A stretch of 64,000 nucleotides of DNA from the NCBI RefSeq assembly GCF_963082655.1, contig NC_081553.1:187671752-187735751 (forward strand), written 5' to 3'. Positions 30,901 through 41,064 of the stretch are shown one piece after another (position 1 is the first letter of the stretch; each line of letters opens with the position of its first letter). A program made the position numbers and the translations under genes. The notes below the pieces were generated by a model, which saw only the letters and a list, made by a program, of their open reading frames with translations, ran no database searches and had not been told where the DNA came from. The DNA is from Stomoxys calcitrans. Taxonomy: Eukaryota; Arthropoda; Insecta; Diptera; Muscidae.

Positions 30901-33790
30901 CATTTAACAAGGGAAATGGTACTTATACTACCCTTTTCGAATTAAAAGGGTACTAAAACTACCTTCTTCCGTGGGAAAGGGTACTAAAACCACCCTTTCC
31001 CAAGGAAAAGTGTTCTACAACTACCTTTCTTAAGAGAAATGGTACTAAAACCATATCTACCAAGGGGAGTGGGTACTAAGGCTATCCTTTCCTAAGGGTC
31101 AGGGTACTAAGACTATCTTTTCCTAATGGTCAGGGTACTACTACTCTTTCCTAAGGGAAAAGTACTAAAACTACCCTTTCCTAAGGGAATAAGTACCGAA
31201 ACTACCTTTTCCGAAGGAAAAGAGAAACTTCCCTTTCTCAAGGGAAAGGGTACTACAACTCTCCTTTCCCGAAGTAAAGGGTTCTAAAATTACCCTATCC
31301 CAAGTGAACGGGTACAAAAACTACTCTGTCCCAAGGACAAGGGTATTAAAACTACCCTATTCCAAGTAAAGGGGTAATAAAACTTCCTAAGGTAAAGGGT
31401 ACTAACGTTAACCTATCCCAAGGGAACGGGTACAAAAACTACTCTATCCCAAAGGAAAGGGTACTAAAACTATCCTTTCCCAAGGAAGAGCTACTAAAGC
31501 TATCCTGTCCCAAATGTCAGGGTATTAAAGCTACCCTATCCTAAGGAAAGGGATACTAAAACTACCCTTTTCTATGGCAATGGCTTCTAAAACCACACTT
31601 CCAATAATGGCATAAAAACTACATTTTCCCAAGGGAAAGGGTATTAAAACTACCCTTCCAATAATGGCAAAAAAACTATAATTTACCAAGAGGGATAGGG
31701 TACTAAAACAACCTTTTTCCAAGGACAAGGGTACTAAAACTACCCTTTTCGCAAGACAAAAATACCCCTTCCTAAGGGCGAAGGTGCTAAAACTGCTCTG
31801 TTGCAAGTGAAACGGAACTAAAACTACCCCTTTCCGATGGAATTTTTACTAAAACTACCTTTTTCCAAGGAAAATGGTACTAAAACTAAAATTTCTCAAG
31901 AGAATAGTACTAAAACTACCCTTTCCCGATTGAAAGGGTATTAAAAAAAACCCTTTCCCAATTGACAAGGTACAAAAACTACCTTTACCCCATTGAAAGT
32001 GTACTAAAACTCTCTCACAAGGGTAGTGGTACTAACATATGCTTTCCCCAAGAAAAAGTGTACTAAAACTACCCGTTCCTATGGAAGAATGTACTAAAAC
32101 TACTCTTTCTCAAGGAAAACGGTTCTAAAACTGGGTTTTCCCAAAGGAAAGTCTGCTAAAACTACCCTTTTGTAAGGCAAAAGGAGCTAAAACTGACCTT
32201 TTGAAAGGGAAAGGGAACTAAAACTACCCATTCTCAAGAAAAAAGTTACCAAAGCTACCCTTTTCCATGGGAAATGGTACTAAAATACATTTTTCCCAAT
32301 GGAAAATGTACTAGAATTAACCTTTCCCATTGGAAAAATGTACTAAAACTACACTTTTCCAAAGAAAATGGCTCAAACACTACCCTTTCCCAAGGGAAAT
32401 TGTACTAAAACTAAAATTTCCTATAGGAAAGTGTACTACACCTTCCCTTTACTATCCTCTCACAGGGGTAGTGATACTAACATATGCCTTCCCCAAGAGA
32501 AAGTGTACTAAAACTACCCGCTCCTAAGGGAGAGGGTACTAGAGCTACCTTTTATCTAAGGAAAGGGTACTTAAACTACCCTGTCCTAAGGAAGAAGGTA
32601 CTAAAAATAAATTTTCTCAAGGAAAACGGTTCTAAAATTGCGTTTTCCCAGGGGAAAGACTGCTAAAACTACCCTTTTGTAAGGGGAAGGAGCTAAAACT
32701 TCCCTTTCTCAAGGAAAAAGTTACTAAAACTACCCTTTTCCAAGGGAAAGGGTACTAAAATACATTTTTCCAATGGAAAATTTATTAGAACTAACCTTTC
32801 CCATTGGAAAAATGTACTAAAACTACTCTTTTCCAAGGAAAGTGGCACAAAAACTTAACTTTCCCAAGGGAAATGGTACTAAAACTACACTTTTCCAAGG
32901 AAAATGGCTCAAAAACTAAACTTTCTCAAGGGAAATGGTACTTAAACTAAAATTTCCTAAGGGAAAGTGTACTAAAACTGCCCTTTGCCAATTGAAAAGG
33001 TTACTAAAATTACCCTTTTTTAATTAAAAGGGTACTAAAACTACCCTTTTTTAATTAAAAGGGTACTGAAACTACCCTTTATCAATTGAAATGGTACTAA
33101 GTCTTCCCTTTCCCAAGGGAAATGGTACTAAAATACGCTTTCCCCCATGGAAAGTGTACTAAAACTACCCTTTCCCCAAGAGAAGGGGTACTAATTCTAC
33201 CTTTTATTTGAGGAAAGGGTACTTAAACTACCCTAACCTATGGGAGAGGGTACTTAAACTACCCTCTTCTATGGGAGAGGGTACTAAAACTACCCTATCC
33301 AATGGGAGGGGGTACTAAAACTACCATTTCGCAAGAAATACGCTTTTAAAACTGCGCTTGTCCAAGGGAAAGAGTACTAAATCTCCCCTTTCCTAAGGTA
33401 AAAGGTCCTTAAACTGTCCTTTTGCAAGGGAAAGGCTACTAGAACTACCTTTTTTCAAGGAAAGAGAACTTAAACTGGCCTTTCCAAGGGAAAGGTTACT
33501 AAAATTGCCCTTTTGCAAGTGAAAGGGCACTAAAACTATCAAGGGAAATTATACTAAGGGAAATTATACTAAGGGAAATTATTCTAAGGGAAATTATACT
33601 AAGGGAAATTATACTAAGGGAAATTATACTAAGGGTATTTTCTTCCAAATGGAAAGGGTACTAAAACTTGCCTTTCCCAAGGAACAGAGTACTAAATTAC
33701 CCATTGTCGAGGTTAAGGGTACTAAAGTAATAGATTCCCAAGGGAAGGAAATAAAAAGATTCTAAAACTACATATTCCCAAGAGGATGTC
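27985..33790 (+). repeat. 5.8 kb array of a 31-bp dyad-symmetric minisatellite
   Basis: Each unit has an arm GGGAAAGGGTA, a connector CTAAAAC, the complementary arm TACCCTTTCC, and a short TAA or CAA joint to the next unit. Clean units at 29894, 29925 and 29956 are spaced exactly 31 bp, so roughly 185 units fit. The CTAAAAC connector keeps one orientation throughout, so units are head-to-tail, while the arms make both strands alternate G-rich and C-rich. Divergence between units is high but the arms persist. No unique spacers occur. Lys/Gly/Thr-rich open frames through it follow the repeat. No transposon interrupts the array. Confidence 0.95.
33541..33630 (+). repeat. 15-bp sub-repeat inside the 31-bp array
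   Basis: Six perfect or near-perfect copies of AAGGGAAATTATACT in tandem (one has ATTCT). The unit is about half the parental 31-mer and lacks the complementary arm, so dyad symmetry is lost here. It is the most homogeneous part of the array, hence probably the youngest expansion. Confidence 0.93.
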
Positions 33791-34140
33791 TAAGGACAAT
33801 ATTTCCATTAAATTCTTGCTAAACACAACATTTCCATGACATTTTGCCATGAAATTTTCCATTAATTTTCTCTAAATTTTTTCCATGAAATTTTCCCTTT
33901 AGAAAAAATTTCTACGAAAATTTTCTTTAAAGACAAATTTTTTATGAAATTGGAACATTTGCGTAAAATCTAGTCTTTAGATAGAACACAGCTGCGATAT
34001 ATGTTTTAAAAGCTAAGAATTTTTTTTGGAAATTTTGTCCTTATGGATAAAGAAACTTTTATGACTTCAGAAAATTTCTTGCAAATTTTTGTCTTTGGAG
34101 GACATTTTATGGAAATTTTGTTTTCTGTTGTTGAATCCTT
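33791..34140. repeat. Degenerate ~30-40 bp AAATTTT-type repeat
   Basis: Words such as ATGAAATTTTCC, AAATTTTCTTTAAAGAC and GAAATTTTGTCTTTGG recur irregularly. A related short block occurs at 36450-36545. No other content was recognised. Confidence 0.5.
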
Positions 34141-34879
34141 TTCCAATTTTATTTTATTTGGTGTAAAATATCATTACCCGCAGGCAAACAAACATTAAAC
34201 CAATGTAGTGTCAGTGGCGCTCAAATATTACCGCATGGATGTTATAGTTACATGGCCCACACATAGCAACTGGTCGTAGTCCAAAGCTTCATCTGAAGAT
34301 GAAGTTTGAAGCCTCAAAAATTAAAATGTCCAGTAGCACTTTGGAGTTTTTTTTTGCCATCAGTACTTTAAAAAATTCTCTTGACTTTGGTGAGAAATTT
34401 TTTTAGGATTGATAGACGCTTTACTCGAATGTTGGTATGAAGTGTCCTTGTTATGCCTGGTCAAGAGAGAGAGGGAGAGCAAAGAGTATGAACAATTTTA
34501 AGGTTTATTAGAAATTCGTGTAAACTTCGTTAAATGGTTGCAAGTAAGTGGGAGTGCGATTCAAGGGTGTGTGTTTGTTGGAGTTTTTGAAATTTTGTTG
34601 CAAGTGTTGCAATTTGAACATGATTTGCTGTTGAAGTCATTTCTTTTTTTTTTTTTGTGGCATTTTTACATGAATATAGAAACATGTTGGTAAACCACAA
34701 TTTGTGAAGATGTGTTTTTTTCTTTCTATTTTAGTTCCACTTTTTGGCAACTTGAAGTTGGTGGATGGTGCACATGTTTTGGATATATGTGTGCAAGAAT
34801 GTCATTTGCATATGGCTAAGCAGAGGCGTGGGAGAGAGGGAGAAAAAGTCTTAAAAATTTTCCATATTTAAGGAGCTGT
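34141..34879. other. Unique AT-rich sequence, nothing recognised
   Basis: It includes a short GA-rich stretch (34466-34480) and T runs. One pyrimidine tract ending TTCTATTTTAG near 34734 resembles a 3' splice site, but no downstream exon can be supported. Confidence 0.4.
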
Positions 34880-35064
34880 ATCTAGACCAGTGCTGCGGAG
34901 TCTAGCCCGGCCAGGGCCAAATCGGAGTCGGGTAGCGGTTCAGAGTCGGGGCTAATGTGCTCAACTCCGTACCAAACTCCTACGCCGGCTCAATAGTCAA
35001 ACTCCGACTTCGATTCTGGTTTAAAAAACTCGATTGCAGTCGACTCCGCAGCCCTGGTCTAGAC
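34880..35064. mobile_element. hAT-like MITE with 8-bp target duplication
   Basis: The element spans 34888-35056 (169 bp). It begins CAGTGCTGCGGAGTC and ends GACTCCGCAGCCCTG, a 15-bp terminal inverted repeat with one mismatch and CAG/CTG ends typical of hAT elements. Flanks ATCTAGAC (34880-34887) and GTCTAGAC (35057-35064) form an 8-bp duplication with one change, the size used by hAT transposases. The interior has GGAGTCGGG-type words and no transposase. Confidence 0.85.
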
Positions 35065-35430
35065 TGGATTAGGTGGAAAAGGACACAAATGTCGTGTTTA
35101 CCTGCGAGGCCCAAAGGTGAATACAATGCGTCTACCAACGCCCCCACATATGGTTACCCACACATGAGTACCAATTTGATCCCACGTATTTGGACATATT
35201 CACGTCCTTGGTTAGAAGCGGAGCACTACCTAAAACTTCTTCCGATCTATGGGTCAAGGCAACCGGTTGAAAACGCAACTCCACGCCGAGCTTATGCTCC
35301 ACCCGCGATTTGGGTACAAATCACAGCCACCAAGTTGCTCTCTACTGGGGCCTCACCATTGTCAGGCTGGACCGAAGTTCCAGTAATCAGCCGGAGGCCG
35401 GAACACTTATATTCAATTTTCTTGATGCTT
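35065..35430. other. GC-richer block of unknown origin
   Basis: It is clearly less AT-rich than its surroundings, and a 159-residue plus-strand open frame crosses it (beginning inside the MITE). The residues show no domain I can name. It may be an unrecognised element fragment. Confidence 0.35.
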
Positions 35431-37129
35431 AAGTAGGTGTATGCTGCATGAAGTAAGTGATGGCAATCATCATAAAGGCTATTTTTTCTAAAATCATTCG
35501 AATCTGTGCCCAAATTCCGTCCCAGTACTAGGACGATTGTACTCCCAATAATTGTAGTAATCCATTGTGCGAGAAAGGCATGACAATGGAGTTCTCTCCC
35601 TCGCACTCTCTTATTCTACATTTTTTCTAAATCTCTAATTTCCATTTCATTTTCTTTTTAGTGAAAATCATTTCATTCGCCTACCCCCACCTAATTGCGT
35701 TGTCAATGTGTGGCATTCTTAGCCATTCTTATTTCTACCCCATTAAGTTTTTATTTTTACTCACTCCCCCTTCCGCTCTACACACACACACACTCTCTCC
35801 CTCTCCCATCCTTCACGAACTCTTTTCTTAGGAAGATGTGTTGAAGAACATAATTGCAGCACTTGTTACTTAACTTGATTGTGTTGCCAACAACAATTGT
35901 TGGCTCTAGTGGTGTGTGTGTGTATAATTGAGCCTGTGGTTGATGGTGGTAGTGTTGCAATAGCGGCTATAATGTTTGCATTCAAAATTTTTGTTTGTAG
36001 TAGTTTTTATATGAAAAGCTCTCATCCATCATCGTCATTTCATACGTCATTAACTACAACATCATCAGCATCTCAGTCAGCAACACCATCATCATCATCA
36101 TCATCGTCATCTTCATTTGACGACATTCCCAACATCTCATGCTTGCCTTGCCTCTTCACAACAACATTTTGCCTTTTTCTTTTTGAAGTGCAACATAAGT
36201 GCTGAAGCTGCTTGGTGGTGGCGTGGTGGCATGTGGTTACAATGAAATTTGACTTTCATAAATCCGAGGTAGAGGGTAGAAGCTTTGGTTTTGGTACCAC
36301 CGCCTCCCTATGTCATTGTTGGTGATCATTTTGGCTAATAGTTACCCACATGAAATGCTCGAAATATAACTCAACCATTGTTGTAGGCTTCATGAATGAA
36401 TGAGGTCATTTTTCCATTGTTAGCCCATATGTAACAGAACTCTTGGAACAAATTCAACTAAAATTTTGTCTTTAGAAAAAATTTCACTGAAATTTTGTCT
36501 TTAGAGAAAATTTCGCTAAATTTTTTTTAAGAGAAAAATTGAAGCCATTCGAAACTACTTCCTACTAACATGCAAACAATAATCAATGCACAGATAGAAA
36601 TAATTTTGAAAAACAACAACTTTGGTCGGAAAACGACGACGAAATTTGTTAATTTTCCTGCAACAATTTATTTGGAATCTCAAAATACAAACAAGTGGTT
36701 GAAAGGCACTCTTTGCAAGCTAACATATAACAACAACAACAACAATATATCCATAGCAACAGAAGAAACCATTTCACTTTGTTTTTCGGCCCGCGCTGCT
36801 TGTATCGATTCTTTTAGTACTTGCGTTAATCTCCGACACTGTCTCTACTATTACCCTTAAAAACAAATTTTAACAAATTTGGAGCCGCAGAGGATTGAAC
36901 TCATGATTTAATTTTTGGTAGTCTTGCATGCATCCTCCAGCCTACCGCCATCATCTCCCTTACGATGAAATAACTATAGAAGGCATTATATAAGTGCTTA
37001 TTGTAGCAGTGAAGTGTAATATCCTCTCCGCCATTGACACGCCGTGTAAAGTCGAGCGCGTATATCCCTGGAATGCTTCCTGAGTTCTTTACAGGCTTTT
37101 TAAAAAGTCTGCTCACAACTCATTCTGCC
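35431..37129. other. Mostly unique sequence with microsatellites
   Basis: It has CA at 35780-35792, a GT run near 35912, and an ATC/TCA triplet run at 36087-36115 that produces a serine run in one frame. AAC repeats lie at 36730-36747. A tract ATTTTCTTTTTAG near 35662, preceded by CTAAT, resembles a 3' splice site without a supported exon. No gene was recognised. Confidence 0.45.
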
Positions 37130-37615
37130 ACTGGGAAGGCTGAGGTCCTTAATGGTAAAGAAAAAGCGGATAACCTCATCCGCCTAGGGCAAGATTTTCA
37201 CCCTTTTCTCTTCGAAAAACCTGAGAATTCTATTCATAGTCAAAAACCACAAAAGACTTTATTGGCTCTTTTTGCTGCTTTTGGCTGCAGAGTCCCTATA
37301 GTCCTACTGATTACGATTCACAAAGGACTAAGGGCGCACCTGTGTAGAGAATAGGTGCGGCAAGTGTCATCGTGTGGAAGCCATGTGGTGGTAAGAAAAA
37401 GCAACGCTAGAACATTTTCTATGTCAATGTCCAGCGGCTAATAGGCTCTGGCACGTAGTTGCGAATACGTTAACAGACTTGAAACAATTTAGGATCCTAG
37501 AATTGAGAATAATTAGGGATTTTTTGAGCAGCAGGGTGTTTGACCAAAGATACATGGGGTGGATTATAATCCGCAAGCTGTTTTTCAACCTAACATAACC
37601 AAACCTATCCTAGCT
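37130..37615 (+). pseudogene. RNase H tail and zinc-knuckle end of a non-LTR element
   Basis: The plus strand reads NGKEKADNLIRLG (last RNase H box; usual GNEKADELA), then CGKCHRVEAMWW followed by a stop, and EKATLEHFLCQCPAANRLWH. The C-x2-C ... H-x4-C layout with LEHxLCxCP is the typical C-terminus of I/Jockey-type ORF2. It ends in TTTTTCAACCTAACATAACC, a typical 3' terminus. The N-terminal part of RNase H is replaced by non-matching residues. Confidence 0.72.
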
Positions 37616-37689
37616 ATCTTTCAAATTTAATCCGCCAATAATGCATAGATAATCCTACCTTCCAGCATCGCATCAAACCAAATTATTTT

Positions 37690-37825
37690 AAGAGAGAGAG
37701 AGAGAGAGAGAGAGTGAGTGAGAGAGAGAGAGAGTGAGAGGGAGAGAGAGAGAGTGGGAGAGAGAGAGAGAGAGAGAGAGTGGGAGAGAGAGAGAGAGAG
37801 TGGGAGAGAGAGAGAGAGAGAGAAT
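37690..37825. repeat. (GA)n microsatellite
   Basis: About 135 bp of GA repeats with GTGA and GGGA interruptions. Arg/Glu open frames across it are artefacts. Confidence 0.97.
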
Positions 37826-37849
37826 TCTCCTCGGTTTCTAGTTCAATCT

Positions 37850-40395
37850 ATACTGTAAGCCTGCGATATCTGCAGAAGGCCTTTATTATCCATGTCAAAA
37901 CCCTGCAGAAGGCCGATAAGGTTAAGGGACATATTGTCTTACAGGCTTGGTCAGGAAATGGCTTTGTTTCCGACTTAACTGGCCGATCCCTACTGTAAGC
38001 ATGCTTATTGCTGCATACCACTAAAGGATCGAGAAGGTGTCTGGTCTGATATATGAATCAAGAACCTGAAGAGGGCCATTAGGCGAGAGATGAGAATAAT
38101 TGCCCTGTAGGGTCTCGGGCAGGGAGTGGCTTGGTTGTCGGCTATACCGGCCGGCCCTTGCTGTTTCTGACAAACATGTTAAGGCCTTGGATAGGGCCTT
38201 TAAACCGAGAGATGAGCGACTAGTTCTCCTTCTGGCCAACCGGCCGGTCCTTGCTAATAGCTGCATATCATTGAATGGTCGAGAAGGTGTCAAGACTTTA
38301 GATAGGACCTTCAAGGCGAAGAATGAGAGACTTATTGTCCTGAAGGCTTTGCTAAGGGGGTGGCTTGATTGCTGGTCAACCGGCTGGCCCTTACTGTAAT
38401 CATGCTGATAGTTTCATAGCATTGAAGGGGTCGAGTAGGTGTCAAGGTCCTGGATAGGCTCCACAAGGTAAAGAATGAGAGTGTTATTCCCCTGTAGGTC
38501 TTAGTAAGGGAGTGAACACACCTAAACTCTTTCATAGTGAACACACCCTAACCTCTTGTCATTCAGTCGGAGTCCATGAGCCCGGCTTCAATCGGTCGGT
38601 CCGTACTGTATGCAACCTGGCAGCTGCATAGTGGTGAAGGTTGAAAGAGGCTCTGATAAACGTGTTAGGGCTCTGGATAGGGTATTTAAACCGGGATATT
38701 AGGGACTGGTTGCCCATTAGGCCTTGGTTGCGGAGTGGCTCGGTTTCTGGCCAACCGGCCGGCCCTTACTGTAAGCTTACTGATACCTGCACGGTATGTA
38801 AGGGAAGAGAAGCTGTCAAAGCTCTGGATATGAAGGATGAGAGACTTTTTGTCCAATAGGCCTTGGTCAGGGAGTGGCTTGATTTCTGGTCAACTGATTG
38901 GCCCTTACTGTAATCATGCTGATAGCTGCATACCAGTGAAGGGTCTGCAAGAGGTTAAGGCCTGGATAAGGCCTTTAAGGCGATGGATGAGAAACTAATA
39001 GCCTTGTAGGGCTTTAGATGCAAGTAGCTCGGTTTTCGGCTCAGTCGTCTGACCTTTACAGTAAGCATACTGGTACCTGCATATCACTGAAGGGTCTAAA
39101 AGGTCTTAAGGACCTAGTTAGGACCTTTAAGGCTAAGGATGAGAGTGTAATTCTCCATGTAGGCCTTTGTAAGAAAGTGGCTTGGTTTACGGCTTTGATA
39201 GCGAAAACACCCTAACCTCTTGCCATCCAGTCGACATATAGTCCGGCAAATTACAGTTCTTCAAAATCACTTTAAGGAGTTCAAGAGGTCTGCTTCTGAA
39301 GTCGGGCTTCAAACGGCCAGTCTGTTACTGTAGGCATGCTAGGATAGGCAAGGCTTTTGATAGGACCTTCAAGGCGAAGTATGGAAGATTTTTTCCCCTG
39401 TAGGCCTTGGTCAGGGGGTGGCTTGACTTTTGGCGAATCGTTCGGCCCTTACTGTTATCATGATGATAGCTGCATAGCATAGAAGGGTCGATAAGGTATG
39501 TGGGTGATGGATAGGGTCTTTAAGGCGAATGATGAGAGACTAGTTTCCTTATAGGCCTTCGGCGGCAATTGGCTCGCTTTCGGGCTCAGTCTCACGACCC
39601 TGACCATGAGTATGCTAATAACTGCTTACCAGTAAAGGGTCGAGAAGTTGTTAAGATCCCGAATAGCGCCATTAGGGCGAAGCATGAGAGAGTTATTGCC
39701 CCGTGGGCCTTCGGCTGCAAGTGGCTTGGTTTTCGGCTCAGCCGCCCGACCCTAACAGTCAGCATGCTGATAGCTGCATACCAGTGAAGGGTCGAGAAGA
39801 TGTCAAGATCTCGGAAAGGGCATAGGATCGAAGGATTAGAGTGTAATTCTCCTGTAGGCCTTAATAAGAGAATGGCTCGGTTAAAGGCTTTTAGAGTGAA
39901 AAATGCCAAACTTCTTGCTATCCAGTCGGCGTATGGTACAGCAGAACGAATTTTCCAAAAATCTTTTCAAGGAGGCCAAGAAATCTGCTTTTGAAATCGA
40001 GCTTCAACGGGCTGGTCTATTCTGTAAACATGCTGATAGCTGCACAGCATTGAAGGGTCGAAAGAGTCTTTGATAAACATGTATGGGCCTTTAGGCGAGG
40101 GATGTGGGACCAATTCCCCTTTAGGCCTTTGTCAGGTAGTGGCTTGATTTTTGGCCAACCGGCCGGCTTGATAGCTTCATAGCATTAAACGGTCGAGAAG
40201 GTGTCCCGGCTAGGGATAGGACCTTCAAGGCGAAGAATGAAAGGATTATCGCCATGTAGGCCGTGGTTAGCTTGATTTCGGGACAAACGGCCGGTCGAAA
40301 AGATGGGTAGGTCATGGATAAAGCCTCTAAGGCGAAGGATGAGAGAATAATATCCCTGTTGACCTTCGGCTACAAGTGTCTCGATTCTAACTAGA
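37850..40395 (-). repeat. Array of a ~151-bp Jockey-type RT fragment, about 15 units
   Basis: The landmark GATGAGAG or a variant occurs at about 38090, 38211, 38323, 38475, 38700, 38834, 38986, 39138, 39380, 39530, 39683, 39833, 40098, 40236 and 40337; the commonest step is 150-153 bp. Minus-strand units read YRGISLSSFALKVLS and DPSMLCSYHH/QHAYSKGR-like residues. These match RT box 2 to box A of Jockey elements (RPISLSSFLLKTLER, then QHAYRKGKS). The relic at 62230-63114 carries the same DNA words (CATGCTGATAGC and CGCATACCAG) inside a recognisable RT gene. All units are frameshifted. Confidence 0.78.
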
Positions 40396-41040
40396 GGCCT
40401 AGTCTGTCTTTAGAGAAATGTCTATGGATTTTTTTGTGTAAATGATGATAGGTGACCAAAGTTCGTCCCTGCCTAACGCAAAACATGTTTCAATTGCCAT
40501 TTTGGAACAGAAAAATACTTGAAAATTGCCGGAAAAATGTTTGCCTGTTGGCAAAGAGTTCCCCATCTTAACTCTAGAGAATGTGACAAAGCAAGGACAT
40601 AAAAATTTCCTGTCCTTATTTAGCATCAACGTCTCCTCTTCTGTTTGACGTTGCATCACTTTGGATAATAAAATGTGATTATGATGAACGTTTGTCGTGA
40701 CCATTGTTTCATCAACAATTGCGAACTCAAAGCACCTTTTTGGCTGCAAGAAGAAAAAGGCAGGAGCATATCGTCCAAGTGTGTCATAGTAAATGTTGGC
40801 CATGGTAGCGGAGTAAGTAACTCGAATCCATTCATTTGATTATTGCCATGTCTGTTGTGTTATCCTTTCTCCGTGCAGCTATTAGCAGCATCGGTTAGTG
40901 TAGTATTCGTTGTTGTTGCATGTATCTTCAAAATTAAATTGTCTTTGAACTTTCAATGCTACAAGGTATTGAAGGAATGAACAGTGGTACAGAAGGGGTT
41001 TTAAAGGGAGTTTATGTTGTAAGACAGCTTTTGAGGGGCT
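40396..41040. other. Unique sequence with one unassigned 134-residue frame
   Basis: A minus-strand open frame at 40803-40399 has 134 residues, mixed composition and a Cys-rich middle. I recognise no family, no signal peptide and no splice context. It lies in non-repetitive DNA, so a host exon cannot be excluded, but chance is likelier. Confidence 0.3.
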
Positions 41041-41064
41041 AAGATTGGTTTTACTAACCAAAAG

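Noticed and set aside
27985..33790. CRISPR array
   Set aside because: Repeat units abut with no unique spacers, and the surroundings are clearly eukaryotic.
35640..35662. 3' splice site of a host exon
   Set aside because: CTAAT and a pyrimidine tract ending in AG are present, but no open downstream exon with a 5' site or protein similarity could be supported.
35879..36205. Ser/Thr-rich 108-residue protein
   Set aside because: The serine run comes from an ATC/TCA microsatellite; the rest has no recognisable family.
40399..40803. 134-residue minus-strand gene
   Set aside because: No domain, no splice or start context, and a single frame of this length is not rare in 64 kb. Left as unassigned.
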